In this document: in pieces, positions 27,259 through 37,310 of the stretch | How the letters are laid out: each line of letters starts with the position of its first letter | How positions within the stretch are numbered: position 1 is the first letter of the stretch | Origin: Amphritea japonica ATCC BAA-1530 | Lineage (GTDB): Bacteria > Pseudomonadota > Gammaproteobacteria > Pseudomonadales > Balneatricaceae | Length of the DNA stretch: 64,000 nucleotides | Direction: 5' to 3' | Assembly: GCF_016592435.1 (NCBI RefSeq) | Contig: NZ_AP014545.1 | Coordinates: 558,001-622,000 of the forward strand | Position numbers and translations under genes: made by a program | Notes under the pieces: generated by a model | Told to the model about the DNA's origin: nothing | The model's input: only the letters and a program-made list of their open reading frames with translations | Database searches by the model: none

Positions 27259-29820
27259 ATGAAAAATATGACAAGTGCTGAACTGCGTCAGGCCTTTTTG
27301 GAATATTTCCAGAACCATGGCCATGAGATTGTGGAAAGTAGTTCACTGATTCCTGCAAATGATCCAACCCTGATGTTTACTAATGCGGGAATGGTTCAGT
27401 TTAAAGATGTTTTCCTGGGAAGTGATAAGCGTTCATATAATCGCGCTACGAGCAGTCAACGCTGTGTTCGTGCCGGGGGTAAACATAACGACCTGGATAA
27501 TGTTGGGTATACCGCCCGTCACCATACATTCTTTGAAATGTTGGGGAACTTTAGTTTTGGTGATTACTTTAAGCGTGATGCTATCCGCTTTGCCTGGGTG
27601 TTCCTGACCGAGGTACTTGAGCTGCCTAAAGAGAAGCTTTGGGTTACTGTACATGTCTCTGATGATGAAGCTGAAAAAATCTGGAAAGATGAAGTTGGTA
27701 TCGATCCTGAGCGCTTCTCGAAGCTGGATGAAGATAATTTCTGGTCTATGGGTGATACAGGTCCTTGTGGTCCATCCAGTGAAATATTTTTTGATCATGG
27801 TGCCGATGTTTGGGGAGGCCCTCCAGGAAGCCCGGAAGAAGATGGCGATCGCTATATTGAAATCTGGAACCTTGTCTTTATGCAATACAACCGTTCTGCA
27901 GATGGTGAGATGGCGCCTTTGCCTAAACCTTCTGTTGATACCGGCATGGGGCTTGAGCGTATAGCGGCGGTTCTACAGGGTGTTCACTCAAATTATGAAA
28001 TTGATCTGTTTCAAAATCTCTTAAAGGCAGCGTCTACTGCTGTCGGTTGTAAAGAAACAGATACGCAATCATTACGTGTGATCGCGGACCATATTAGATC
28101 ATGTGCTTTTCTTATCTGTGATGGTGTTATCCCTTCAAATGAAGGTGCTGGCTACGTGCTAAGGCGTATTATTCGTCGCGCGGTGCGTCATGGTAATAAG
28201 CTGGGCGCTTCCGGTGCCTTTTTTAATACCCTGGTTAGTGCTCTGGTTGCTGAGATGGGTGATGCCTATCCAGAGCTTAAAGAGAAGCAAGCCCAGCTTG
28301 AGCGTGTGCTGCTTAAAGAAGAGGAGCAGTTTGCCAAGACGTTAGACCATGGTTTGCGCTTGCTTGAGGATGTTATTAGTAACCTTGCAGGTGCAGAGAT
28401 TCCTGGTGAAACAGTATTCAAATTATATGATACCTATGGCTTTCCGGTTGATCTGACCGCGGATGTAGCCAGAGAACATCAGCTCACAGTTGATATGGCT
28501 GGTTTTGAAGTGTCGATGGATGACCAGCGTAACCGGGCCCGTGCTGCGGGTAAGTTTAATGTTGATTATAATGATGCGATTCAATTGGATGGGCATACCG
28601 AGTTTACAGGTTATCAGCAGTTAAATGGTTCGGCTGACGTTGTCGCTTTGTTCTGCGATGGTGAAGCAGTTAAGCAGCTGAATGAAGGTGATAAAGGCAT
28701 GGTGGTACTGGATCAGACTCCTTTTTACGGAGAGTCTGGAGGCCAGGTCGGCGATAAGGGATTATTACTTGCGTCAGGTGTTGAATTCGATGTTCAGGAT
28801 TGTACCAAAGAATCGAAAAATCACCTTCATCATGGTGTGCTCAACAGTGGTTCTTTAAAAGTGGGGGATACGGTAGCTCCGCAAGTAGACCGGGTCCTAC
28901 GTCAGGCGACAGCCGTTAACCATTCTGCAACGCATATTCTTCATGAAGCGCTAAGTCAGGTTTTGGGCGAGCATGTTCAACAGAAAGGTTCTCTTTGTGA
29001 TGCAGGTCGTTTGCGTTTTGATTTTTCGCACTTTGAAGCCGTTAAGCCTGAAGAGTTGAAGAAGGTTGAGCAGATTTGCAATGAGCAGATACGCCTGAAC
29101 TCAGAAGTGCGCACTGATATCATGGATATTGAGTCAGCTAAAGCAACTGGTGCAGCCGCTTTGTTTGGTGAGAAGTATGATGAGACTGTGCGTGTTTTAA
29201 CTATGGGGGAAGGCTTCTCTGTCGAACTTTGTGGTGGTACTCATGCTAATCGTACCGGTGATATTGCGTTGCTGAAGATTGTTTCAGAGGGTGGTATAGC
29301 AGCGGGTGTACGGCGGGTAGAGGCGGTTACCGGTGCTAAGGCGATGGAGTTTATTGACCAGTCAGCTGCGCAACTAGAAACTAAATTGCAAGAGCAGATC
29401 GGCAAGAGTCGCCAGTTGGAAAAAGAACTGGAGCAAATGAAAGCAAAGCTGGCAGCGGCAAAAGGCGCTGACCTTTTAGGTAACGTTGTTGAAGTGAAAG
29501 GCGTTAAAGTGCTGGCAGAACAGCTTGAGGGTATTGATCCTAAGGCGCTGCGTGACACTATTGATCAGCTGAAAAATAAACTGGGTAGCGGTGTTGTCGT
29601 ATTGGCGACGGTTACTGAGGGGAAGGTAAGCTTGGCTGCGGGTGTCACTAAGGATCTTACTGGTCAGATAAAGGCGGGTGATTTAGTGCGTGAGTTGACG
29701 GCTAAGCTTGGTGGAAAGGGTGGAGGTCGCCCTGACTTTGCTCAGGGTGGTGGTACAGATGTTGCCTCGCTTTCAGTAGCGTTAGCAGATGTGAAAGCTC
29801 TGGTTGAACAGAATTTGTAA
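27259..29820 (+). CDS. alaS: Alanyl-tRNA synthetase
   Basis: The 853-residue class II synthetase charges tRNA-Ala. It shows the N-terminal catalytic core ([40 protein letters not shown]), the anticodon-independent tRNA-binding middle, the editing domain with HSATHILH (about 555) and CGGTH (about 658) zinc motifs, a coiled-coil and the C-Ala domain ([15 protein letters not shown]). The open frame reaches back to a TTG at 27208, but family members begin close to the [13 protein letters not shown] helix, so the ATG at 27259 is preferred. A TATACT element at 27153-27158 is a candidate -10. Confidence 0.98.
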   Translation: MKNMTSAELRQAFLEYFQNHGHEIVESSSLIPANDPTLMFTNAGMVQFKDVFLGSDKRSYNRATSSQRCVRAGGKHNDLDNVGYTARHHTFFEMLGNFSFGDYFKRDAIRFAWVFLTEVLELPKEKLWVTVHVSDDEAEKIWKDEVGIDPERFSKLDEDNFWSMGDTGPCGPSSEIFFDHGADVWGGPPGSPEEDGDRYIEIWNLVFMQYNRSADGEMAPLPKPSVDTGMGLERIAAVLQGVHSNYEIDLFQNLLKAASTAVGCKETDTQSLRVIADHIRSCAFLICDGVIPSNEGAGYVLRRIIRRAVRHGNKLGASGAFFNTLVSALVAEMGDAYPELKEKQAQLERVLLKEEEQFAKTLDHGLRLLEDVISNLAGAEIPGETVFKLYDTYGFPVDLTADVAREHQLTVDMAGFEVSMDDQRNRARAAGKFNVDYNDAIQLDGHTEFTGYQQLNGSADVVALFCDGEAVKQLNEGDKGMVVLDQTPFYGESGGQVGDKGLLLASGVEFDVQDCTKESKNHLHHGVLNSGSLKVGDTVAPQVDRVLRQATAVNHSATHILHEALSQVLGEHVQQKGSLCDAGRLRFDFSHFEAVKPEELKKVEQICNEQIRLNSEVRTDIMDIESAKATGAAALFGEKYDETVRVLTMGEGFSVELCGGTHANRTGDIALLKIVSEGGIAAGVRRVEAVTGAKAMEFIDQSAAQLETKLQEQIGKSRQLEKELEQMKAKLAAAKGADLLGNVVEVKGVKVLAEQLEGIDPKALRDTIDQLKNKLGSGVVVLATVTEGKVSLAAGVTKDLTGQIKAGDLVRELTAKLGGKGGGRPDFAQGGGTDVASLSVALADVKALVEQNL

Positions 29821-29859
29821 TAATGGCAGCCGAGAGGCTGATGATGGGAACAGGTAACT

Positions 29860-31095
29860 ATGGCCCTATATGTACAGAAGTATGGTGGAACCTCGGTTGG
29901 TACCGTTGATCGTATTCAGGGAGTAGCGGATAAGGTTAAAGGTTTCCGTGAGGCCGGGCATGATATTGTAGTGGTTGTTTCTGCTATGAGTGGAGAGACA
30001 AATCGCCTGATCGGTATGGCAAAGGAGATGCAGTCGCAGCCGAGTCCTCGTGAAATGGATGTGCTGGTGTCTACCGGTGAGCAGGTGACGATTGCATTAC
30101 TTTGCATGGCGCTTGAAGCGCGGGGTGTAAGTGCGCGATCTTACACCGGTGGCCAGGTAAAAATTATGACTGATGATGTGCATATGAAAGCACGTATTCA
30201 GGATATTGAAGTAGATAACATGCGTACTGATCTTGATAAAGGTCGTGTGGTTGTTGTTGCTGGCTTTCAGGGGATTGATCCTGACGGTAATATCACTACG
30301 CTGGGGCGTGGAGGTTCAGACACTACAGGTGTTGCTTTGGCGGCAGCGTTAAAAGCAGATGAGTGTCAGATATACACGGATGTTGATGGTGTATATACAA
30401 CGGATCCCCGGGTTGTGGAAGGTGCGCAGCGTATGGATAAGATTACCTTTGAAGAGATGCTGGAAATGGCCAGTCTCGGTTCAAAGGTTCTGCAAATTCG
30501 TGCTGTTGAATTTGCGGGTAAATATAATGTACCGCTTCGGGTTCTTCATAGTTTTCAGGAAGGCCCTGGTACGCTTATAACAACAGAGGAAGACGATACA
30601 GTGGAAAAGCCGGTCATCTCAGGGATTGCATTTAACCGCGACGAAGCGAAACTGACAGTTCTGGGTGTACCAGATATCCCAGGTGTAGCTTCTCGTATTC
30701 TGGGTCCGATAAGTCGTGCCAATATTGAAGTGGATATGATTCTTCAGAATATTTCTGCGGATAATTCTACTGACTTTACCTTTACAGTGCACCGTAATGA
30801 CTTTGCTGTTGCAGAAGAGATTCTTCAGCAGGTTAAAGAGGAGTTAGGAGCGCGTGAAGTCATCGGTAACAATAAAATTGCTAAAGTCTCTATTGTAGGC
30901 GTGGGAATGCGTTCTCATGCTGGCGTTGCTACTAAGATGTTTGATACATTGGCAGGCGACAATATTAATATACAGATGATCTCGACGTCTGAAATAAAGG
31001 TTTCAGTTGTAATTGCAGAGAAGTATCTTGAGTTAGCGGTGCGAGGTTTACACTCTGCTTTCGATCTGGATGCAGCTGATACTGTTAGCGAATAA
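29860..31095 (+). CDS. lysC: Aspartate kinase (LysC type, ACT-regulated)
   Basis: The 411-residue aspartokinase begins LYVQKYGGTSVG (the KFGGTSV-type ATP motif) and has VSTGEQVTIALL, GRGGSDTTGVALAAAL and YTDVDGVYTTDPR of the kinase domain, then two ACT domains (about 265 onward; LGVPDIPGVASRIL, and VGVGMRSHAGVATKMFDTL) that bind feedback inhibitors. It makes aspartyl phosphate for lysine, threonine and methionine synthesis and for diaminopimelate. It lies 39 bases after alaS and before csrA, as in Pseudomonas. Confidence 0.97.
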   Translation: MALYVQKYGGTSVGTVDRIQGVADKVKGFREAGHDIVVVVSAMSGETNRLIGMAKEMQSQPSPREMDVLVSTGEQVTIALLCMALEARGVSARSYTGGQVKIMTDDVHMKARIQDIEVDNMRTDLDKGRVVVVAGFQGIDPDGNITTLGRGGSDTTGVALAAALKADECQIYTDVDGVYTTDPRVVEGAQRMDKITFEEMLEMASLGSKVLQIRAVEFAGKYNVPLRVLHSFQEGPGTLITTEEDDTVEKPVISGIAFNRDEAKLTVLGVPDIPGVASRILGPISRANIEVDMILQNISADNSTDFTFTVHRNDFAVAEEILQQVKEELGAREVIGNNKIAKVSIVGVGMRSHAGVATKMFDTLAGDNINIQMISTSEIKVSVVIAEKYLELAVRGLHSAFDLDAADTVSE

Positions 31096-31247
31096 AAAAT
31101 ATCAGCAGTGGTCTATAGTTAGACTGCTGTTGCACAATAATTAATGTTTAACGCAAGGTAATCCTGCGGCAGCCCGTTATTTCGCTGAAGAGCAAACAGG
31201 ATATGTCAGGTCGGTAGTACTTGTCTGTTAAATAAGGAGATTTATCT

Positions 31248-31430
31248 ATGCTTATTCTTACTCGTCGAGTTGGTGAAACACTGATGGTTGGAGATGATGT
31301 TACAGTTACGGTACTGGGGGTTAAAGGTAACCAGGTTCGGATCGGTGTAAACGCGCCTAAGGATGTTTCTGTTCATCGTGAAGAGATTTATCAGCGTATT
31401 CAGAAAGAAAAAGAGCAAGACAGCGAATAA
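31248..31430 (+). CDS. csrA: Carbon storage regulator CsrA (RsmA)
   Basis: The 60-residue RNA-binding protein [17 protein letters not shown]...[21 protein letters not shown] is a canonical CsrA/RsmA, with the N-terminal strand residues and the VHREEI segment containing the key Arg. It represses or stabilises mRNAs by binding GGA loops and typically controls motility, biofilm and central carbon use. It has a strong ribosome binding site (AAGGAG, seven bases before ATG). The tRNA-Ser gene follows closely. Confidence 0.98.
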   Translation: MLILTRRVGETLMVGDDVTVTVLGVKGNQVRIGVNAPKDVSVHREEIYQRIQKEKEQDSE

Positions 31431-31497
31431 TTTTTATTTTTTAGGAATAGCGCTTTTCTTTTGAAAATCAATCTTGTACTATACGCGCCGTTGTTTA

Positions 31498-31587
31498 GGT
31501 GAGCTGGCCGAGTGGCTGAAGGCGCGCCCCTGCTAAGGGCGTATAGGGGAAACTCTATCGAGGGTTCGAATCCCTCGCTCACCGCCA
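31498..31587 (+). tRNA. tRNA-Ser(GCT)
   Basis: A 90-nt class II tRNA. Acceptor GGTGAGC pairs with GCTCACC (31577-31583), with encoded CCA at 31585-31587. The anticodon arm CGCCC/GGGCG holds loop CTGCTAA with anticodon GCT at 31532-31534. A long variable arm and GGTTCGAATCC T-loop are present. A TACTAT-type -10 followed by a GC-rich GCGCC discriminator at about 31477-31490 suggests a stable-RNA promoter. Confidence 0.97.
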
Positions 31588-31591
31588 TTTA

Positions 31592-31668
31592 GCGCCCGTA
31601 GCTCAGCTGGATAGAGTACCTGGCTACGAACCAGGCGGTCGCACGTTCGAATCGTGCCGGGCGCGCCA
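31592..31668 (+). tRNA. tRNA-Arg(ACG), copy 1
   Basis: A 77-nt tRNA: acceptor GCGCCCG pairs with CGGGCGC, CCA is encoded, and the anticodon arm CCTGG/CCAGG encloses CTACGAA with anticodon ACG (read as ICG after deamination). It starts 5 bases after tRNA-Ser. It is identical in sequence to the two copies that follow. Confidence 0.97.
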
Positions 31669-31737
31669 TTTTCAAAGGCTTTTTATAGTCTTAGAAATTG
31701 GTTACAAATGGGAATACAACAAGTTTGGGTTTTATAC

Positions 31738-31814
31738 GCGCCCGTAGCTCAGCTGGATAGAGTACCTGGCTACGAACCAGGCGGTCGCACGTTCGAATCG
31801 TGCCGGGCGCGCCA
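31738..31814 (+). tRNA. tRNA-Arg(ACG), copy 2
   Basis: Second copy of the 77-nt tRNA-Arg(ACG), identical base for base to copy 1 including the encoded CCA. The spacer from copy 1 is 69 bases and unrelated to the next spacer, so the repeated unit is essentially the tRNA itself. Confidence 0.97.
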
Positions 31815-31856
31815 ACCTTCTCAAACTTTGTGGTTTTAATCTGTTTTACCTTTTTA

Positions 31857-31933
31857 GCGCCCGTAGCTCAGCTGGATAGAGTACCTGGCTACGAACCAGG
31901 CGGTCGCACGTTCGAATCGTGCCGGGCGCGCCA
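31857..31933 (+). tRNA. tRNA-Arg(ACG), copy 3
   Basis: Third identical copy of tRNA-Arg(ACG), 42 bases after copy 2. It ends the csrA-tRNA run and is followed about 100 bases later by a bidirectional terminator. Confidence 0.97.
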
Positions 31934-32034
31934 TCTATTTTCCTCGTTAGTGTTTGAAAGTTCCTATATTTTATTGTCATTTATATGCGTTATCCGCATG
32001 TGATTTCGTGCGCTATTACTGTGTTTATAAGTAT

Positions 32035-32062
32035 AAAAAAACCGCCGGATGGCGGTTTTTTT
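32035..32062. terminator. Bidirectional terminator between the tRNA run and the secretion operon
   Basis: A6 followed by CCGCC, loop GGAT, GGCGG and T7 gives an intrinsic terminator on the plus strand for the tRNA transcript. On the minus strand the same hairpin ends in T6 and lies 17 bases past the stop of the HlyD-type gene, so it serves both converging units. Confidence 0.92.
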
Positions 32063-32078
32063 ATTGAGCATTAATTTA

Positions 32079-33434
32079 TTAGCGTTCTCTGAATGCAGTA
32101 TTTAAACCACGTGAGATGGGTTTGAGCAGGTAATCAAGAATTGACTTGGAACCGGTCTTTATGTCGGCCGTGACGGTCATTCCGGGAGATATTAGCATGC
32201 TTTGGTTGCCGCCGACGACGCTGGCGTCCAGGCTGATTTCTGCGCGGAAGTAAGGGTTTTTCTTTTCATCCAGATAGGTTGAAGCTGAAATTCGTTCGAC
32301 AATACCGGTGACAATCCCAAAACGGGCTGAGTCGTAACTGTCGACCTTGATCTCGGTTCTTTGGCCTGGATGGATGTGGCCTATCTCACTAGGTGATACT
32401 CGTGCTTCTACGACCATCTCATCCCCGGTGGGCACCAGTTGCATAATAACCTGTCCAGGTTCAACGACGGCATTGATGCGTGTAATAGAGAGGTCCTGAA
32501 TTATGCCGCTGAGGGGAGCGTAGACATCCAGTCGATTAACTCTGTCTTCAGCTCTGATCAACGTTTGTTCGACTTCTGCCAGTTGTTCGCCTACCTCGCC
32601 TGCTTTGAGCTCTGTGTCTTTAATAAAGCGCGACTTTAATTCTTCTTTGCGAGTTTTAGCTTCAGCCAGTGCTGATTTCGAAACCCGAATGCCGTCAATA
32701 AGGTTTCGCTCTTCACTTTGTTTGTTAGTCAGATCAGTTTGACTGGATATTAGCTCTGATTCGGAAACAATTCTGCTTTTGAAAAGCTCTTTGCGCATAC
32801 GTACTTGTTGAGAGAGTAGCTTAATGCTTTTTTTAACGGAAGTGACTCTGTTTTCCTGTTGCTGTAGCTCTTGTTCACGTTGATATATCTGGGCATCAAT
32901 AACGCTTAACTCACTGGCATGGCTTGCCAGTTCAGCGCTATATATTGTGAGCTGTTTTTTGGTCAGTGCCGGGTATTGTTTACCGATCTCGCCGAAGTCT
33001 GGGGGCCTGTTTTCAATAATCGCCTGAAGCCGTTCGCCCTCGAGAATCATAGAGGCGCGCCTGATCTCGGTTTGAGTTAATTCTGACTGGCTTGCGGGTG
33101 GTGAAAAACGTAAGAGAAGATCGCCTTCTCGAACGGTATCTCCATTCCTGACGACTATTTCGCTGACAATGCCTCCCTCAAGGTGCTGTACATCATGAAT
33201 AAGGCCGGCGGGAATCACTTCACCACGGGCCGAAGTGACTTCGTCAACGTTGGTGAAGAATGCCCAGGCGATTGCTGCGACAAGGATAAAAGCGGTGAAA
33301 TATATAGCCGCATTAATGATGGCAGAAGGGTTATGCTCCTCGAGTTGAATCGCTTGTGCCAAAAAACGAGCCCGGGCTCTCGGCAAGCTAGCGCCACTAC
33401 GGGATGAGAAAACATTATCGTTTTTACTACTCAT
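32079..33434 (-). CDS. Type I secretion membrane fusion protein (HlyD family)
   Basis: The 451-residue adaptor has a short cytoplasmic N-terminus, one transmembrane helix (about 40-62; AAIYFTAFILVAAIAWAFF), a lipoyl half-motif (GGIVSEIVVRNGDTVREGDLLLRF), a long coiled-coil hairpin (about 130-290), the second lipoyl half (APLSGIIQDLSI) and a beta-barrel end (RTEIKVDSYDSARFG). It links the inner-membrane ABC exporter to an outer-membrane TolC. It overlaps the preceding ABC gene by 4 bases. No TolC gene is in the window. The substrate is probably the RTX adhesin encoded divergently at 37483. Confidence 0.93.
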   Translation of the reverse strand: MSSKNDNVFSSRSGASLPRARARFLAQAIQLEEHNPSAIINAAIYFTAFILVAAIAWAFFTNVDEVTSARGEVIPAGLIHDVQHLEGGIVSEIVVRNGDTVREGDLLLRFSPPASQSELTQTEIRRASMILEGERLQAIIENRPPDFGEIGKQYPALTKKQLTIYSAELASHASELSVIDAQIYQREQELQQQENRVTSVKKSIKLLSQQVRMRKELFKSRIVSESELISSQTDLTNKQSEERNLIDGIRVSKSALAEAKTRKEELKSRFIKDTELKAGEVGEQLAEVEQTLIRAEDRVNRLDVYAPLSGIIQDLSITRINAVVEPGQVIMQLVPTGDEMVVEARVSPSEIGHIHPGQRTEIKVDSYDSARFGIVTGIVERISASTYLDEKKNPYFRAEISLDASVVGGNQSMLISPGMTVTADIKTGSKSILDYLLKPISRGLNTAFRER

Positions 33435-35590
33435 GCTGCATTCTCCAGCAACAGGCTGACGACTTCATCAGGAGAGCCTGCATGAATCACGGCTCCCTGC
33501 TCCATCAAAATTGCTTTATCTGCGAGCCGTATATGGCTGGGTCGATGACTAACCATAATAATTGAGCGACTCCCTTTGATTTTATTCAGTTGTTCAACAA
33601 ATCGTTTATCCGACTCGTCATCTAGCGAGGCGCCGGGTTCATCCAGTAAGAGGATTTTGGCCGGGCTAACAAAAGCTCTGGCCATCGATAAAGAGCGAAG
33701 AAATCCAGGAGGCATGCGGTCAATAGTAGTATCGCCAATTCTTGTATCTAGTCCTTCTGGTAGTGCCATGATTTCGTCCAGTACGCCGGCTTCAGCAGCA
33801 GCGTCGCGTACTTGTTTATCAGTGGCTAAACTGTTGTTTAAACGTATGTTTTGGGCAATGGTGCCGTGGAACATGTGGATTTGCTGGGGAACATAGGCGA
33901 TAGCTCGTCTTAGGTCCATCGCATTAAGCTGGCGTAGATCCATGCCATCAAGCTGAAGTGAGCCGGCTTGCGGTGCGTACATGCCAGCAATCATTTTCAT
34001 CAGGGTCGATTTGCCAGAGCCTGTATTGCCGCTGATGGCTACCATCTCTCCGGGCTTAATCTGGAATGATACGCCTAGTAATGCCGGATCTCTGTCGGGT
34101 CCGTAGCGGAAGCTGACTCGTTCAATACGAATATCTCCTTTGAGCTTTTCCAGAATAAGCCCGGATTTGCCATTGGAGCATTCATTTCTTAGTTTCATTA
34201 GTTGGTTGATCTGCCGAATCGCTTTAATGGTTTGTTGAAATTTAGAAAACGAAAGGAAAGCACTTTGCAGTGGAGATAGGACGCGCCATACCAATGCCAT
34301 GATGGCAATGAGTGCGCCAATAGTCATATCCCCTGCCATCACTTGCATTGTTCCTACGCCAAGTACGGCTACACCTGTAAAAGTCATCATGCCCTGGGCA
34401 AGATTGTTCATTACGTTATTTGAGAGGAAGGTTTGATAGTTAGATAGCACTGATTCGCCTGAGTTCTCTCTGAAACGTTCCCACCAGACCGTTTCGCCGC
34501 CAATGGATTTAATCTCTTTCCGTCCGGCGACGGTCTGCATAATAATTCGCTGTTTATCGGTCCTGGCTTTGCCTGCACGCATTATTTTGCTATTTAGCAT
34601 AGGCATCCAGAACAGCCCTAACATGATAAAGCCTATCACCATTGCCAGTGGTATCAGGGCTATTACACCGCCTAATATTCCGATGACGATAAGAAAGAGA
34701 ATGACAAATGGAAGTTCCAGGGCAATAGCTGCGCTGGGCCCGGTAAAGAAGTCTCTTACAGAGTCAAATTGTTTTAAGCGTGATAGCTGTGCGGCCACCG
34801 TGGAGCGTTCGGTATAGAGGGGTGGCAGGTAGAGCATTCGTTTGAAAGTCTCAACGCCTATCAGGTAATCAAGTCGTCCAGCAGTGACGCCGAGAAGCTT
34901 TGCCCGTAAATAACGTAATCCTAAATCAGCAGCTAAGAGAATGGCGGCTCCTGTGATTAAAAAAGGCAGGGTCTCTGCTGATTTTGCGCCGATGACTTTG
35001 TCGTATATCACCATAATAAATAGTGGTACTAATAGGGCGGCAAGATTGATAATAAATGTCATGCCAAGTAGGTGGATGATCATTTTATTAAACCGTTGCA
35101 GTAGGCTACCAAACCAGTCGTTAGTTAACTCGGGGGTGTTACTCCCGTGATGAGCATGGTTGTCGGTAAAAAGATATGCGGTGCCTTGTAGGTCTAGCGC
35201 CGTTGATGTTTCGTAACTGTCGCTTTCTGGATCATAGAAGAATACTGTTTCATCCTCTAAGCCTTGAAGTAGTAATACTCGATTGTTATCAGAGATAAAC
35301 AGGGCGGGATAAAGTTCTTTTTTAAGATCAGAAACGGATGTTTTAACCGGTGTGCTTTCATAGCCTAGTGTGGCCAGCATGTTACGTACATCGATCAGAT
35401 CTATCTGTTCAGAGAAATGCGGAAGAGCTTCGATCAGTTCTTTTGCGTAGTTGTTCCAGCCGAGCTCTCTTAACAGAGGGAGTAAGCAGGAAGAGAAAGG
35501 GGAAACTTTTTTGAAAGCCGTTTCATTATGGTTTCGAAGATCGTCGGCAAGTTGTTCTGAGGCCATCATTGGGCGCGGGTTGCTGCTCAT
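33431..35590 (-). CDS. Type I secretion ABC half-transporter with inactive C39-like domain (degenerate signature)
   Basis: The 719-residue protein has an N-terminal peptidase-C39-like domain (about 1-140) without the usual Asp-Cys-Gly catalytic motif, five to six transmembrane helices (about 165-440) and a nucleotide-binding domain (about 490-715). Walker A is GNTGSGKST, Walker B is ILLLDE with the catalytic Glu present, and the H-loop is VSHRPSH. The ABC signature that should read LSGGQ is replaced by MPPGF. Neighbouring genes are another half-transporter 4 bases upstream and HlyD overlapping downstream. The pair resembles the RtxB/RtxE heterodimer of Vibrio MARTX export, so this is probably one half of a heterodimer. 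Confidence 0.9.
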   Translation of the reverse strand: MSSNPRPMMASEQLADDLRNHNETAFKKVSPFSSCLLPLLRELGWNNYAKELIEALPHFSEQIDLIDVRNMLATLGYESTPVKTSVSDLKKELYPALFISDNNRVLLLQGLEDETVFFYDPESDSYETSTALDLQGTAYLFTDNHAHHGSNTPELTNDWFGSLLQRFNKMIIHLLGMTFIINLAALLVPLFIMVIYDKVIGAKSAETLPFLITGAAILLAADLGLRYLRAKLLGVTAGRLDYLIGVETFKRMLYLPPLYTERSTVAAQLSRLKQFDSVRDFFTGPSAAIALELPFVILFLIVIGILGGVIALIPLAMVIGFIMLGLFWMPMLNSKIMRAGKARTDKQRIIMQTVAGRKEIKSIGGETVWWERFRENSGESVLSNYQTFLSNNVMNNLAQGMMTFTGVAVLGVGTMQVMAGDMTIGALIAIMALVWRVLSPLQSAFLSFSKFQQTIKAIRQINQLMKLRNECSNGKSGLILEKLKGDIRIERVSFRYGPDRDPALLGVSFQIKPGEMVAISGNTGSGKSTLMKMIAGMYAPQAGSLQLDGMDLRQLNAMDLRRAIAYVPQQIHMFHGTIAQNIRLNNSLATDKQVRDAAAEAGVLDEIMALPEGLDTRIGDTTIDRMPPGFLRSLSMARAFVSPAKILLLDEPGASLDDESDKRFVEQLNKIKGSRSIIMVSHRPSHIRLADKAILMEQGAVIHAGSPDEVVSLLLENAA

Positions 35591-35594
35591 CTAA

Positions 35595-37310
35595 TTATCC
35601 CTTTGCCTGTGAAGCGGCTTGTGTTGCCTGGAAGGCGATATAGGGGTCTATGTACTCTTCGAGGTGCCCCTCTTTCAGGATGTATTGGCGATCACAGATG
35701 CGCAAAAATGATGGGCGATGGGTAACAATAATCATTGTTCTGGAACCCCGCATATCCTTGATGACATTGAGTAGCCTGCCATCGTTTTTGATATCGAAAT
35801 TGGCATTAGCGTCATCGAATAGAATAATCTGAGGATGGCCGACTAGTGATCGCACCATAATTATTTTTTGTCTTACTCCTTCAGAGAGAGCATCTACCGC
35901 AGCGCCCCCTACTTGAGTATCTAATCCGTCGGGTAGTCTAGCTACAATTTCTTCTAAGCCGAGAATTTTTGATAGCTGAAGGGCTTGTTGTAGAGCCTCG
36001 CCTTCACGATATAGGGTCATGTTCTCAAGAATAGAGCCTTCGAACAGGATGCCTCTTTGAGGCATGATGCCAATCTGCGCACGTAAAAATTCCAGGTCGT
36101 ATTCCCGGATGTCATGATCGTCCAGGTAGATTTGTCCCGTTTCAGGCTTGAGGAAACCAGAAAGAAGGCTGACCAATGTGCTTTTGCCGCTGCCATTATT
36201 GCCAGTGATGCCAATGGTTTCGCCAGGGTAAGCAACAAGAGAGAGATCTTTGATCAGAGTGTTGTCTTGTCCCGGGTGTGCGAAGCTGATGTTGCGAATC
36301 TCCACTTTTCCGCTTAGGCCGGACTCTTGTCGAATTGCTCCGCCGCTTTCTTTCGGCTGTTGGTATAGGTCTTCTATCTTCTCCATTGCCAGGCGTAGTG
36401 TTTGGAATTGTGACCAGAACCCCATAGCTTTCAAACCGGGCTGTAATACGCGACTGGAAAGCATAGTGCCTGCTGCCAGGGCGCCGACGGTCAGGTCGCC
36501 GCTAATAACAGAGATGCTGCCGATACCGACAAACGCGACGACGGCTAGTTGCGAAAAAGTGGCGCCTATACCCTGGACAATGCTGTTAATGCGGCTTAGA
36601 TCGTAAATGCTTTCAGCTGATTGGTGTTGTAATCGCTCATAGCGTCGCAGCATCAGTGCTTCCATCGCCATTGATTTAATGGTGTGAATCCCCTTAAGGG
36701 TCTCAATGATGAAGTTTTGTCGCCTGTCTTCCATAACTGAACGGGTTTCGAGTGCATGGCGTAACTGGCGGCCGGTGATTACTGCAACAATAAAAAACAC
36801 TAGTAATAGCACGACAGGGATCATGATGAGCGGCCCGGCGATGACCCAGATAAGTGCTAAGAATAGTAGGACGAAAGGTAAGTCCATGACGAGTAGGATC
36901 GATTGACCGGAATAAAATTCTTGAATCTGCTCCAAGGCCTGGGTTTTATCGAGGTAATATCCGGCAGGTTCTTTTTCAAATGCAGCGTTGTCGGTATTTA
37001 GAATGTGGTTCATCGCTTTAAGGCTTTCGCGATGATCAAATTGAGCGCCGCTCCAGCTTAGTAAAGTGGAGCGAAAAATCCGTAGCGCTGTATCGAGAAC
37101 AACCACGCCCAGCATGCCCAATATGAGGAATATAAAGGTCTCTGTTGCTTGATTAGGAATGATACGGTCATACACTTGAAGTATGACTGTAGGGAGGGCA
37201 AGGGCTAGGATGTTGATAGCCAGAGAGGAGAGCAAAACCACAGGGTGACTCCATGTTCCTGGTGTTTTTAGCTTCCTAATTGAAAAATGTTCCGACCTAT
37301 TCCTACTCAT
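35595..37310 (-). CDS. Type I secretion ABC half-transporter, second subunit (Walker B Glu to Asp)
   Basis: 571 residues from the ATG at 37310 (AAGAG lies upstream); the frame is also open to an ATG at 37382 with its own AAGG, adding 24 Cys-containing residues unlike the family. It has no peptidase-like domain. Transmembrane helices run from about residue 25 to 300, followed by a nucleotide-binding domain with Walker A GNNGSGKST, signature LSEGV, H-loop VTHRPSF, and Walker B ILFDDANANFD, in which the catalytic Glu is Asp. This degeneracy complements that of the next gene and supports an asymmetric heterodimer. It is the first gene of a three-gene secretion operon divergent from the RTX adhesin. 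Confidence 0.9.
   Translation of the reverse strand: MSRNRSEHFSIRKLKTPGTWSHPVVLLSSLAINILALALPTVILQVYDRIIPNQATETFIFLILGMLGVVVLDTALRIFRSTLLSWSGAQFDHRESLKAMNHILNTDNAAFEKEPAGYYLDKTQALEQIQEFYSGQSILLVMDLPFVLLFLALIWVIAGPLIMIPVVLLLVFFIVAVITGRQLRHALETRSVMEDRRQNFIIETLKGIHTIKSMAMEALMLRRYERLQHQSAESIYDLSRINSIVQGIGATFSQLAVVAFVGIGSISVISGDLTVGALAAGTMLSSRVLQPGLKAMGFWSQFQTLRLAMEKIEDLYQQPKESGGAIRQESGLSGKVEIRNISFAHPGQDNTLIKDLSLVAYPGETIGITGNNGSGKSTLVSLLSGFLKPETGQIYLDDHDIREYDLEFLRAQIGIMPQRGILFEGSILENMTLYREGEALQQALQLSKILGLEEIVARLPDGLDTQVGGAAVDALSEGVRQKIIMVRSLVGHPQIILFDDANANFDIKNDGRLLNVIKDMRGSRTMIIVTHRPSFLRICDRQYILKEGHLEEYIDPYIAFQATQAASQAKG

Noticed and set aside
31100-31135. CAGCAGT/ACTGCTG hairpin after lysC as a terminator
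   Set aside because: The stem has a bulge and no T tract follows; csrA could be read from the upstream transcript.
31654-32003. Two overlapping open frames with the repeated sequence PVAQLDRVPGYEPGGRTFESCRAR
   Set aside because: They are translations through the tRNA-Arg(ACG) genes; the repeated peptide is the tRNA sequence read as codons.
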